Assembly (NCBI GenBank): GCA_963989385.1
Contig: OZ022502.1
Span: 10,431,001-10,495,000, forward strand
Source: Ctena decussata
Taxonomy: Eukaryota > Mollusca > Bivalvia > Lucinida > Lucinidae
Direction: 5' to 3'
Length of the DNA: 64,000 bases
The notes beneath the pieces were generated by a model. The model was not told the origin of the DNA, searched no databases, and saw only the letters and a program-made list of their open reading frames with translations. Below, piece after piece: positions 1-9,356 of this stretch. Each line of letters opens with the position of its first letter. Within the stretch, counting starts at the first letter, position 1. Both the position numbers and the translations under genes were made by a program.

Positions 1-64
1 TTGAGAAAACAGGAAAAATGTTCCAAACGCTGCCAGTTTGGTAACAAAAAGTTAAAAATAAACA

Positions 65-165
65 TAGAGCCCGGTCTCCAGCACATTTAATATTTTCATG
101 GCATGTAAATATATCAAAATCATGTCTGCATATAAAATATAAAATGTGCTGGAGGCCGGGCTCAT
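65..165. mobile_element. Short palindromic element (MITE-like), about 100 bp
   Basis: Two arms of about 32 bp (65-96 and 134-165) are reverse complements with about two mismatches; both carry the core GAGCCCGG and CTCCAGCACATT. The AT-rich middle is about 37 bp. The layout suits a small non-autonomous DNA transposon or a foldback repeat. No target-site duplication was recognised and the family is unknown to me. Confidence 0.55.
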
Positions 166-1394
166 ATATTTTGAAAGCCGCAAAGGCTACCAAATTGGGC
201 ATTTTCGTCAGAATCCGCTGGGGGTGTGGGTATGTTCAAGATTAAAAAGAAAAATATTCTATGCTAGAACTGGTTGAGTTTGTAGTTGTTGTTACATTTT
301 AGGTTAGAACTTTCCTCTGAATGCATTTTAGTCATCGAAATAGAACTTTTGAAAAATGAGTTTTCTGGGGGCCAAATATGGGCCTTATCATACCAGGTCC
401 TTTGTTGATCGTGATCAGACACCACGGTATTATCAGGGTCTACACTTTGCAAAGGCAGTTTATGATCTTTACTGTTTGAGTAGTTCCATGCTATGAGGCG
501 CAGGGCATTACTGAGTTAAGAATTTTTGGCATGCTTGTAGTTTTCTATACATTCAACTTTTATTTAACAGACAAAACCGTTGCTGGTGAAGGACCACATG
601 AAAAATATCGTTGAAAGGCCATAAAAGTTTCCTCAGAGAGTTTAATAGGTCCAATTGTTTATGTAGCAAAATTATTGAAGCTAAGAAGGTTGTCAGAATG
701 CCTCGGAGAAACTCTCCTATAAAATAATATCATATGATCCGATACTGTCGCACCTGATTCGTTACTGTCGCAGGACCCTCCCGTAAGTCTGCATAGGTTA
801 TCCGCCCTTTAAGGAACAAATTTCGTAAATATTTTGACATGGATAGATAGAAGAGATATTTTGCAATTGTTTTGTGTCATAACATACATACTTTTAGCTT
901 TCACATACAACAAAACGGGAGTTTTATTGAACTTGATCCGATACTGTCGAGTCCACTGTATGTGACCCGTCGCGCGAAAAGGGACGAGCTGGGTGGATGA
1001 CGTTGTTTCAAGAAATTACGTTTCAACGTTGACGTCACGTCTTATTAATTTCAGTCGCCCGATAAACAGGTGCCCGCGTTTTTGTCAATCGTTTCGGACT
1101 TTATTTTTGGGGTCTTTCATTCCCGCCAGACAGTCAAATATTTGAGGTAAATAAAATTGCGTCCCTTGGAAGAGTATTGAAGTTTTGATGCCGCGAAAAT
1201 ATGAGTCGAACAACAACTTCAGTCAAATTTTCTTTCCGATACTTGTTTCCTAAGCTTAGAAGATAGTGATAAAGAGACCCTAGCTTTAGTTAATGATGGG
1301 GAAAGGAGGAAGAGAAAATTAGCATAAAAATGAAAGATGTACAGTGTGTTCGTAGCTAGTTTTTTTTTTAAATTTTCTGCCCATTGTGTCATGT
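166..1394. other. Non-coding region, short direct repeats only
   Basis: No convincing gene is visible; the small open frames have no recognisable domains. The motif TGATCCGATACTGTCG occurs at 735-750 and again at 934-949, with a variant (TGATTCGTTACTGTCG) at 755-770. Positions 959-995 match the reverse complement of 15,227-15,263 (see the separate entry). Confidence 0.5.
959..995 (+). repeat. 37-bp conserved block, inverted copy at 15,227-15,263
   Basis: This 37-bp block, beginning TATGTGACCCGTCGCGC, matches the reverse complement of 15,227-15,263 at 35 of 37 positions. Similarity stops abruptly on both sides. It is GC-rich inside AT-rich DNA. It may be the end of a dispersed transposon family; its identity is unknown. 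Confidence 0.55.
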
Positions 1395-1470
1395 GGCAAG
1401 GTAGCCGAGCGGTTTCGTCTGCTGAGTTGTTGACATAAGAGTTGTCCCGGGTAAGTTCGAATCTCATTTT
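1395..1470 (+). other. tRNA-like sequence with A and B boxes (possible SINE head)
   Basis: TAGCCGAGCGG (1402-1412) resembles the RNA polymerase III A box of tRNA-Leu/Ser. GTTCGAATC (1455-1463) matches the B box, about 43 bp downstream. I could not fold a proper anticodon arm or acceptor stem, so a working tRNA gene is unlikely. A tRNA pseudogene or the head of a tRNA-derived SINE fits better. A T-rich stretch follows from about 1469. Confidence 0.35.
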
Positions 1471-1833
1471 CTTTATTTCTTTTTTTTTTCTTCAAACTAT
1501 AGAAATCCTAATCCTGTATCAGCTAACTTGTATATTTATATGGCCCGAACAGCTTTATCTGTACGAGTTTAATGCTGCATAGGATGGCCATAATATATTG
1601 CGCGTCTGTTTACTGCCATCACTTAGGCTAGAACTTGGTTACTTCATGTAAAGGGAAACAACTTTTGTGGTTCCCTATTTATAGCTTCCTGTTAGTTTCC
1701 CGTGGCGGCGATGCCTGGTCTACTCGGATGTCCTCTTGGAGGGAGGAACAATGTACAGTACTGAAATAAATAGTACGTTACTACAATCAACAGCTTACTA
1801 TACGGCATTGTGATGCACTGCACTGTCCGCTTA

Positions 1834-1883
1834 AAGTAGAGTAAAGAAGAGTAGAGCAGAGAAAAGTAGAGTAGAGAAGATAA
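1834..1883 (+). repeat. Purine-rich AGTAGAG/AGAAGAG microsatellite
   Basis: An imperfect simple repeat of AGTAGAG and AGAAGAG words about 50 bp long, almost all purines on this strand. No function is implied. Confidence 0.6.
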
Positions 1884-2090
1884 GTGAGTCTAACTTCCGA
1901 AGGTGGAGATTAGATACCTACACACATCGCCTACCCTACACAAACCGATCTACCAAATCCTGGTTACCAGAGCACCTGCCTACCAAGCCTCACCACGCCA
2001 AAGAAACATGACTCAAAAGAGACAAACAGCAAACCAATTTTTCACACTCCCCTCAATCATAACCTATCCATTTAAGCACATCCGATCCCC

Positions 2091-2637
2091 TTAAAGGTAG
2101 GTTCCTGGGCTGGCGATGTCAATTATGTCCACAAAATAATTTCATCTTTTTTTGAGCAGTACTGAATTCTCTTATTTTTCTGAATTTGTTGCTACTGAGG
2201 AACTCGTCAGATGTTGACGAAAATAGTCGTTTTCCCGTTTGGTTTATTTTCTTTCGTTGGAATTCCATTTCTAAAAATAACTATGTTTATTATGTCTATA
2301 AGTGCGCGATTTCTGATGCCATTCTCCAAAGGTCAATTTTCCCTTGACGTGAGCTCTCCTAGAGGTCCTGGCATGGCGGATGAGTTAAAACTATCCCAAA
2401 ATGCAATGCAGCATGACATCAGCTGCGTTATCTATTTTTGGCGCGAACTAAAAATACCGCTAACTGGTGTGCGAAGCAGAGTTAGGAAATCCCTTGCAAA
2501 ACAACTTTTCTAATATTTTTTTGATTTACACTTTTTAGTGAAACTTCTTAATTCCCTTTTATAAGTGCTTTCCAACAACTTGGATGAAAGTTCATCAAAA
2601 TTATGATGCATTCCAATGTACAGGAACCTACCTTTAA
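2091..2637. mobile_element. 547-bp inverted-repeat element ending in TTAA
   Basis: The first 17 bp (TTAAAGGTAGGTTCCTG, 2091-2107) and last 17 bp (2621-2637) are perfect reverse complements. The outermost TTAA on each side could be a duplicated TTAA target, as made by piggyBac- and Kolobok-type transposases; that assignment is inference. There is no transposase. The 100-residue open frame at 2211-2513 shows no known domain and is probably chance. This is probably a non-autonomous DNA transposon. Confidence 0.6.
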
Positions 2638-3556
2638 TCATAAAATTCAACAAAATGCCCATTTTCTTGGCAACGAATAGTAAAGGAATATAGTTTGGTC
2701 GGTAAAGAACATTAACATTAAAGCCCTTTTAAAGTTATGGTGATGGATGGAACCATTTACGCTGAACAACTTCAGGAATCTGTATCCAATTTTTTCGCAT
2801 TGCGTCAAAATGGCATAATATTGACTACCCTTGCTCCAGAACAAAACGGATTTCTGCTGTTAAACATAGAATCTGGTTTCAAATTCGATTCACACCTATA
2901 GGTGAAAGAATGAATAGAGGGTTGCTTTCATGACATTCCCCGATTTTTAAGACTTGACATTGAAAAAGAATAAATCTCGGTTCAACTTGTTCACTAACCT
3001 TTGTGTCATCCCAGTTTCTAGTCCCCTCCAGCGCAACCAGACATCCCCTCAATATTTTCTATTCACAGCACGCTTTCACGTTTTGGCGCCATGACGTCAA
3101 CTTGTTTTTGTTTAAGCGCCGTCGTAAAAAATCAGAAAATAATTAATTAAACGTCGAAAAACGAGCCGAATTTTATTAGAAAGTGGAAATCTCTATAGAC
3201 TTTTGATAGATCTTCATGTGGATGTGAAATTTGTGTTGGTGGATATTCGTTTCGAGAAAAAATCAAGACTTTTGTGATCGGGACTTCCATATCGTGAATC
3301 AAAATCGGCGGAAAGTGTTAATTCTAGGTCTTCAAAGGTATTTCATCTTTGTTTCTTGGTTAATAAGAACAGTATTATAAATTACTCATAAACGGACTGT
3401 ATATTCAGCTAACTTTTCCGCACAAAATTGAGATTTTCGGGAATAATTAATCAGTATTAGTATCGGTATTAAAAGGGACTTTGTTTAATATCTCAATTAT
3501 TAAGTAATTATTTATACTGTATCCTGACACAATCCTAAATAAGATTTCTATCGAAT
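2638..3556. other. Upstream flank and possible 5' UTR of the LINE
   Basis: No gene is seen. The LINE's 5' untranslated and promoter region should lie in the 3' part of this stretch, perhaps from about 3,040, but nothing in the sequence fixes the 5' end: no target-site duplication partner of the 3' flank was found. Between 3,060 and 3,180 the sequence is richer in CpG than its surroundings, which would suit an internal LINE promoter, but this is weak. Confidence 0.35.
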
Positions 3557-5776
3557 ATGGATACCGTCATCATTGACTCTGACAGTTCTGGCTGTAGCGA
3601 ATTCGCTCATCTTGATTCAAGTTCCGGTGTATCAGTTACCGAGGCAGAAAATGCTGAAAGTGCGGTGATATCAAATGATCAGTTAGAAGGAACAATATAC
3701 AGAACACAGGTATATGAATCAAAAATCAGCATTTCGTTTCAATCACGGGTCTTCTTTGATATGTTCCAAAGAAAAATTCATTCAGATTTTCAGCAAAGCG
3801 TCGAGAAAGATGAAACTACGTTCGTGTCTAAATGTTGGACACACGTAAAAGGAGCTAAATGCGAGTTGAGATTAGATAGCCATTTCAAAACTGTCGAGCT
3901 GAGCGGAATGGGTTTTAGACTCTGGAGAACTGAACGGTTTCCGAAAATTGCCCAGTCTTTGTTTAAACGGCTAATGGAGGAGGTTGACAGTCAACTCGAA
4001 GAATCCAGCACTGGAAAGCCGCTACCAGAGGATTTGTCAGACAGCTGTTTTCAACTAGATTCACCATGCATCGAGAATATAGAGAACAGCCCCTGCCCAG
4101 AAGATGCGTTTTTTGAGAACCGGTGTCAGTCTTCTGAACAAATAGTTACGATTCAGTCTTCAAAACCAGAGAATATTATTCAACCGTCTGTGCCAGTGCC
4201 TACACTACAGTTTGTACCGACGAGTCAGACTTCAGAGCCAGTGCCTACCAATAAAGACCATATACCAACATCACATGTTCAAAAGGAGTTTACTGCGGAA
4301 AAGTTGGTTTACGGAACAGCCACATGCGGAAATGACAACACAATGCCCATGTTCACTAGCACCCCTATTGTCCAACGACAAGATAGTGTAATAACAGACA
4401 ACAGTGGGCTCACCAGTATGAAAATTTGCACTATGCTGAACAAAATAGATCAGCTTGATTCCAGTATTAAGTCGCTGAAAACCGAGATTATTCAACAGAT
4501 GGAACTCAAGTTGAATGAGCTGAAATTTTCATTAGTGAGAATGATTGAAAATACAGGTAAAATTACATCGTACGCTGATTCGGTGAGAACACAGCAGCGC
4601 CAAGTTTCTTCAAGTGAGTGCCGTAACATTTCAGAATCTTGCGCCATTGATGAGGGATACGGGAATTTGTCTAATGAATGCTTCCAATGTGAATCATCGC
4701 AGACACAACTGAAAAGAGTATATACTCCAGTCCATGAAGACAATGTTGAAACTTTTGTTTCCGACTCCACTTGCCAACAGATTGCAGACTGTTCAACTTC
4801 GCCGCAGCCAGTTCCAGTGCGTATAACTAATCGAGCAGGTCCTGGAAGTCAACAACGGCCTCCTCCACCAAAAACATACAACAGAACGTTGATTATCGGC
4901 GACTCCTTGTTGAAAGGGGTAAATACTAAAGGGTTAAAGAATGGTGTTACAGTTTGTGCCAAAGGCGGTGCCACAATCAAGGATATTTGGTCAGAAGTAT
5001 CGGTTTACAACTTAGCCACGTTTGGTAACATCATCATATGCGTTGGTGGAAATGACGCCTCAAACAGAACAGATACTAGTCAGTTTGAAGAGAAATATGA
5101 CGAGCTGTTGAATTTCATTAACAGCGCAAACCGGGATTGCGTTGTTTATGTTTGCAAAGTGTTGCCACGTGGAGATGTCGATGTATCGAGTATCAACACT
5201 TGTATTATACGAGTTGTAGATCACTGGAAAATGCACAAGGTCAAATGCATAGGAGACACATATGATCTGCTTTTTGACAGAAACGGGGTGCCAGCCACTC
5301 GTTATTACGACAGTGATGGAATCCATCTGGCACATTCTGGGATTCGGAGATTATTAGACGCCATCAACAGACATGTGATTATAGTCGATAATTTCCGATC
5401 ATGCGTGATACCATCTTCGAGGCAGCCAATCATCAGAGATAATAGACCAGGACAAAATGGACAATCATACCGGCCATACACGGGAAACGGACAGTCGCAA
5501 GGACCATACTCGGGGAGCGGCCAAACAAATAAGCCATACACAGGAAACGGACCATCTAGCATACCGGAAACGGGGAATGGGCAATCAAACAGGCCGCACA
5601 CAGGAAATGGGCAATATTACAGGCCGTTCACAGGAAATGGCCAATCAAACCGACCATACAAGGCTTACAGGAGAAATATAAATAGACAGTTCAATGGAAA
5701 ATGGGGAGGCAGAAAACTATGTTTCGGATGTTCTATGCCGGGTCATGTAATTGCTGACTGCTGGTATGCTCAATAG
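3557..5776 (+). CDS. LINE ORF1 protein: coiled coil, SGNH esterase, zinc knuckle
   Basis: This 739-residue protein should be the nucleic-acid-binding, particle-forming partner of the retrotransposon. Residues about 44-150 form a folded-looking N-terminal region I do not recognise. About 288-335 are heptad-like and charged, probably a coiled coil. About 443-612 form an SGNH/GDSL hydrolase domain: GDS at 448-450 (nucleophile Ser450), GGND at 497-500, and DGIH at 587-590 giving the Asp/His pair. Residues 635-704 are seven ten-residue repeats of GQSNRPYTGN type. The C-terminus has one CCHC knuckle (C722, C725, H730, C735), four residues before the TAG. Esterase-type ORF1 proteins are known from CR1 and L2 LINEs; their substrate is unsettled. 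The first ATG of the frame was chosen. The TAG at 5774-5776 lies in frame with ORF2. Confidence 0.9.
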   Translation: MDTVIIDSDSSGCSEFAHLDSSSGVSVTEAENAESAVISNDQLEGTIYRTQVYESKISISFQSRVFFDMFQRKIHSDFQQSVEKDETTFVSKCWTHVKGAKCELRLDSHFKTVELSGMGFRLWRTERFPKIAQSLFKRLMEEVDSQLEESSTGKPLPEDLSDSCFQLDSPCIENIENSPCPEDAFFENRCQSSEQIVTIQSSKPENIIQPSVPVPTLQFVPTSQTSEPVPTNKDHIPTSHVQKEFTAEKLVYGTATCGNDNTMPMFTSTPIVQRQDSVITDNSGLTSMKICTMLNKIDQLDSSIKSLKTEIIQQMELKLNELKFSLVRMIENTGKITSYADSVRTQQRQVSSSECRNISESCAIDEGYGNLSNECFQCESSQTQLKRVYTPVHEDNVETFVSDSTCQQIADCSTSPQPVPVRITNRAGPGSQQRPPPPKTYNRTLIIGDSLLKGVNTKGLKNGVTVCAKGGATIKDIWSEVSVYNLATFGNIIICVGGNDASNRTDTSQFEEKYDELLNFINSANRDCVVYVCKVLPRGDVDVSSINTCIIRVVDHWKMHKVKCIGDTYDLLFDRNGVPATRYYDSDGIHLAHSGIRRLLDAINRHVIIVDNFRSCVIPSSRQPIIRDNRPGQNGQSYRPYTGNGQSQGPYSGSGQTNKPYTGNGPSSIPETGNGQSNRPHTGNGQYYRPFTGNGQSNRPYKAYRRNINRQFNGKWGGRKLCFGCSMPGHVIADCWYAQ
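5459..5668 (+). repeat. 30-bp minisatellite in ORF1 (7 decapeptide copies)
   Basis: Seven consecutive 30-bp units encode ten-residue repeats close to GQSNRPYTGN (ORF1 residues 635-704). The period is exact in protein, while codons and several residues vary. The segment is rich in Gly, Asn, Gln and Arg and probably disordered, linking the esterase to the zinc knuckle. It may add RNA binding or self-association; that is inference. Confidence 0.85.
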
Positions 5777-5807
5777 GGACTAGGCACAATTGCCGAAATT
5801 GATCCTA
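5774..5807 (+). promoter_or_regulatory. In-frame TAG between ORF1 and ORF2 with downstream stem-loop
   Basis: The ORF1 stop TAG (5774-5776) is followed by GGA, then a hairpin starting four nucleotides after the stop. TAGG (5781-5784) pairs with CCTA (5804-5807), and CAATT (5787-5791) with AATTG (5797-5801), closing a five-base loop. The frame stays open through the hairpin into ORF2. UAG-G followed by an RNA structure is the arrangement used for stop readthrough in some retroelements. Its use here is inference; the stem is short and could be chance. Confidence 0.4.
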
Positions 5808-5812
5808 CCTTA

Positions 5813-8800
5813 TTGCTTTATAATACAAATAAGTTTAGTGTTTTACAAAACGTATGTGATAATTGTAATTTGTTTCATTGTAACTGTAAAAGTCAAACAT
5901 ATGTTTCTAAAACCAGGAATTATGAAGAAAAGTCAGTGAAAACATCAAAGCCGAGAGTTTATGCTGAACAAAGCCGGAGTTCAGATACAAATTCGGTGTA
6001 TTTTGAGAGAAGTATCAGTGACTATAGAAATGTAACTATTTGTAGTGATTTTGAAAATCAGCAAACTTCTCAAACTTTTAACAATCTTTCGGAAAACAAT
6101 GTGCACGCTTCTGATACTTCTTCCAGTAATAATAGTCAAGATACTTGTTCAATTAATCTGAATAGCAAAGGTATTAATATTGGTCACTTAAATGTTCAAG
6201 GAATTTGTGGTGACAAAATGAGTAAATTTTCAGAAATAGCTGCAATACTGACCGCTCCTGTAAATAGTAAATTGCATATTTTTGGAATGAGCGAAACAAA
6301 GTTGAAAGCTCATAAGCTTAATAATGTTTTCAAAATAAATGGGTTTCAATTACCGTTCAGGAAAGATAATAATAATAATGGCGGTGGAGGAATAATTGTA
6401 TATGTACGGGAAGGTATCCTTGCAAAACGAAGAGAGGATTTAGAATCAAATAGTATACCTTGTCTGTGGTTAGAAATTTGTCCAAACAAAGGGAAGTCAT
6501 TTTTAGTAGGTAATATGTATAGACCGCCTGACTCAAAAGCAGAATTTAATGATAGATTTGAGGATTTTATAGATGTTGTTTCAAATCAAAATAAGGAATT
6601 TATAATACTAGGTGACTTTAATAAAAATTTATTGAATCTCGAAATTGAAAGGGATTGGGGAAATTTTACATCGTCATTAGGTCTTACTCAATTAATTAGT
6701 GAACCTACAAGGGTAACACAAGATACGCAAACATTGATAGACCATATTTATACAAATAATGAGGAAACTATTCAAAGTGTATATGTTGAGAAAATATGCA
6801 TAAGTGATCACTTCGCGGTCTTCTGCAATCGTAAATCTCACCCTTCTGTTGGTAAAAATACCCATCAAATAATTACATATCGATCATTTAAAAACTTTGA
6901 AGAAGCTAATTTCCTTTCTGATTTAAGTTGTGTTCCCTGGGAAGTATTAGAACAGTTTGACAATATTGATGACATCGTTGACATTTGGAAATCATTATTT
7001 CTAGAAATTCTTGATAAGCATGCTCCGATAAAAAGTCACAGGGTTAAAAGAAAATATCAGCCTGAATGGTTAACACCAGAAATTCTAGACTGCATGAAAG
7101 AACGAAATAAATGCAAATTAAATGGAAACATTGCTGCATATAAAGAGCTTCGCAATAAAGTAACAACATTGATTGAAATAGCAAAAAAGAAAACATATGA
7201 AACAAAACTTGAAGAAGGACAATCAGACCCAAGAACTATTTGGAAATTGTTTAAAGAGTTTGGTTTAAAAAGTAAAGGAAATGGCGACGAAAATAACTTT
7301 GGCATAAACAGTGACAATAACATGATTACTAACGAATCAGATTTGGCAGAGCTCTTTAATAACTACTTTGTAAACGTGGCTTCTAAATTAAAAGAGCCAA
7401 TTATAAACTCAGAATTCGAACGTCTTAACAATTTTGTGCGATCAAAAGTACCAAATGATATTGAATTTAAAATTCCTTTAACTAATGTGGGTTTTGTGAG
7501 AAAGTTCTTATCAAATTTAAATGTAAGCAAGTCAACGGGATTAGACAACATAGGCCCAAGAATTCTTAAAATATCGGCAAACATAATAGCTCCAAGTATT
7601 GTGTATATTATAAATAAAAGTATTATTTCCGGGATATTTCCAAATATATGGAAAGAAGCAAAAGTTAAACCTCTTTTCAAATCAGGAGATAAGGACGACA
7701 TTAACAATTATAGGCCCATATCAATTCTTCCGTCTCTATCGAAAGTCGTTGAGAAATGGGTTGATATTAATTTCTCCTTGTTTATAAACAATTTTGGTTT
7801 GTTCCATAAGTCACAAAGTGGTTTCCGTGCTAGGCACTCTACTGAATCTGCACTTATTCTAATGGTAGATTCGTGGCTTAAAGCTTTAAACGCTGGCAAA
7901 CTGATAGGTTGTGTAATGGTAGATTTCCGCAAAGCTTTTGATCTTGTTGATCATCAAATTTTATTAAAAAAAATGAAATTTTACAAATGTAGTGATATTT
8001 GTTTATCCTGGTTTAGATCGTATTTGTTTAACAGAAGCCAGCGCGTTGCTGTAAATAATGAATTGTCTGGTTCTTCAATGGTCAAATGTGGAGTTCCCCA
8101 AGGTTCCATTTTAGGTCCTTTATTATTTTTACTTTTCATTAATGACTTACCCTTAACACTGCATGATACGACAGCTAGCACCGATTTATATGCAGATGAC
8201 ACTACCATATATGACCAACAGTTTGAAATGAGCACTCTTCACAGTAATTTACAAAAGTCCTTAAATTCTCTTCATGACTGGTGTAGAGAAAATGGCATGA
8301 TATTGAATACATTAAAGACTAAAGTGATGTTGATCACAAGCAGACAAAAAAGAAATAACTTACAAGAAAGCGTTTTTTCGCTTAAATACAATGATATAGA
8401 TATTAGAATGACCACCAGCGATAAGATACTTGGTGTCTATGTTGATGAAAATTTATCATGGAAAGATCATTATCAGCATGTATCAAAGAAAGTATCTTCA
8501 TATTTGTGGCTTTTAAGTAAAATTAAACCTTACTTATCACAAGAGTATAGACTTTTGTATTACAATTCCTACATTAAACCTCAATTTGATTACTGCAGTA
8601 TTATTTGGAGTAATTCATCAAATTTCAACGTTAATAAAATCTACAAACTGCAAAGAAGGGCATGCAAATTAATCTTATCTCATGATTATAAAAGTTTAAA
8701 TGAATCTCTGGAACAACTTGACATTTTATCATTCGATCAAGGAGTTTTTCTTAACAAGGCAAAGATTATGTACAAGATTCACAATAATTTGGCTCCCAGT

Positions 8801-9031
8801 TACTTGCATGAAATGTTCCAAATGAGAGAGGTTAATTTAGATAACACAACATCAAATTTGAGATCTGTTACAAATAAACATTATGTGCTGCCGCAGGCAA
8901 AATGTAATTTATTTAAAGGTAGCTTATCTTTTTCGGGAGTACTGGTTTGGAACAGTATCCCGCTAGACATCAAAAATTCATCTTCATTACACACGTTTAG
9001 TAAACGGTGCTCCGAATGGATAAAGCATTAG
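5813..9031 (+). CDS. LINE ORF2 protein: endonuclease and reverse transcriptase
   Basis: This protein nicks target DNA and copies the element RNA there (target-primed reverse transcription). As listed it has 1,072 residues from a TTG codon, but the frame is open from 5777, directly after the ORF1 stop. The first ATG is codon 136, inside the endonuclease, so start choice is uncertain. A Cys/His cluster (C15, C18, H22, C23, C25) lies near the start. Endonuclease, about 120-335: N127 (LNVQG), E161 (SETK), YRPP, GDFN at 267-270, a later Asp in LIDHI, SDH at 331-333. Reverse transcriptase, about 610-860: D704 in DFRKAFD, GVPQGSILGP, YADD at 793-796. The C-terminus resembles CR1/L2 proteins and has no RNase H. 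No frameshift or internal stop is present. It was probably produced by readthrough, re-initiation or a non-AUG start. Confidence 0.9.
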   Translation: MLYNTNKFSVLQNVCDNCNLFHCNCKSQTYVSKTRNYEEKSVKTSKPRVYAEQSRSSDTNSVYFERSISDYRNVTICSDFENQQTSQTFNNLSENNVHASDTSSSNNSQDTCSINLNSKGINIGHLNVQGICGDKMSKFSEIAAILTAPVNSKLHIFGMSETKLKAHKLNNVFKINGFQLPFRKDNNNNGGGGIIVYVREGILAKRREDLESNSIPCLWLEICPNKGKSFLVGNMYRPPDSKAEFNDRFEDFIDVVSNQNKEFIILGDFNKNLLNLEIERDWGNFTSSLGLTQLISEPTRVTQDTQTLIDHIYTNNEETIQSVYVEKICISDHFAVFCNRKSHPSVGKNTHQIITYRSFKNFEEANFLSDLSCVPWEVLEQFDNIDDIVDIWKSLFLEILDKHAPIKSHRVKRKYQPEWLTPEILDCMKERNKCKLNGNIAAYKELRNKVTTLIEIAKKKTYETKLEEGQSDPRTIWKLFKEFGLKSKGNGDENNFGINSDNNMITNESDLAELFNNYFVNVASKLKEPIINSEFERLNNFVRSKVPNDIEFKIPLTNVGFVRKFLSNLNVSKSTGLDNIGPRILKISANIIAPSIVYIINKSIISGIFPNIWKEAKVKPLFKSGDKDDINNYRPISILPSLSKVVEKWVDINFSLFINNFGLFHKSQSGFRARHSTESALILMVDSWLKALNAGKLIGCVMVDFRKAFDLVDHQILLKKMKFYKCSDICLSWFRSYLFNRSQRVAVNNELSGSSMVKCGVPQGSILGPLLFLLFINDLPLTLHDTTASTDLYADDTTIYDQQFEMSTLHSNLQKSLNSLHDWCRENGMILNTLKTKVMLITSRQKRNNLQESVFSLKYNDIDIRMTTSDKILGVYVDENLSWKDHYQHVSKKVSSYLWLLSKIKPYLSQEYRLLYYNSYIKPQFDYCSIIWSNSSNFNVNKIYKLQRRACKLILSHDYKSLNESLEQLDILSFDQGVFLNKAKIMYKIHNNLAPSYLHEMFQMREVNLDNTTSNLRSVTNKHYVLPQAKCNLFKGSLSFSGVLVWNSIPLDIKNSSSLHTFSKRCSEWIKH

Positions 9032-9356
9032 TTTTTCTGGTATAACTTATATTATGCTGTGATGACTTGCTTACCTCCACCGCCATTCTCTGTATGTCCG
9101 TCTGTCCGTGCATAAGTCTGTCTGTCTGATCATGAATGTATGTCTGTCTTATGCAACTTCTACTTTTGACTTATTATATAACAATATGTTTGTTAATCCA
9201 TGTTCATTTATGCTTACATTCTGGTTTCCATAGTCATTCATGATCTTATGTTTAAGAAACAATTTTGTTGCCCAGTTGTAAATATGTTAACTTGTAAAAG
9301 AGGGCCCCAAGGAAGATTGGTTGTACCAATTGGGTCACCCTCTAAAAATAAAGAAT
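9032..9356 (+). other. LINE 3' UTR with polyadenylation signal
   Basis: Non-coding stretch between the ORF2 stop and the tail. It includes a patch rich in GTCTGTC/GTCCGTC words (about 9,090-9,150) and the terminal stem-loop. AATAAA is at 9347-9352, immediately before the tail repeats. Confidence 0.75.
9299..9343 (+). other. LINE 3'-terminal stem-loop (probable RT recognition)
   Basis: Outer stem AGAGGG (9299-9304) pairs with CCCTCT (9338-9343). An inner perfect hairpin pairs ATTGGT (9316-9321) with ACCAAT (9325-9330) around TGT. CR1- and L2-like LINEs keep a conserved 3' hairpin bound by their own reverse transcriptase, and this one is correctly placed just before AATAAA and the tail. Confidence 0.6.

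Noticed and set aside
1219..1467. 82-codon minus-strand open frame
   Set aside because: It overlaps the tRNA-like sequence and a T-rich tract; there is no domain.
2211..2513. 100-codon open frame as a small gene
   Set aside because: It lies wholly within the TTAA-ended inverted-repeat element, has no known domain and its hydrophobic start reflects T-rich sequence.
5060..8235. Minus-strand and alternative-frame ORFs inside the LINE
   Set aside because: They are antisense or out-of-frame shadows of the intact ORF1 and ORF2.
3557..9031. LTR retrotransposon or retrovirus-like gag-pol
   Set aside because: There are no long terminal repeats, no protease, RNase H or integrase. The endonuclease precedes the reverse transcriptase as in LINEs.
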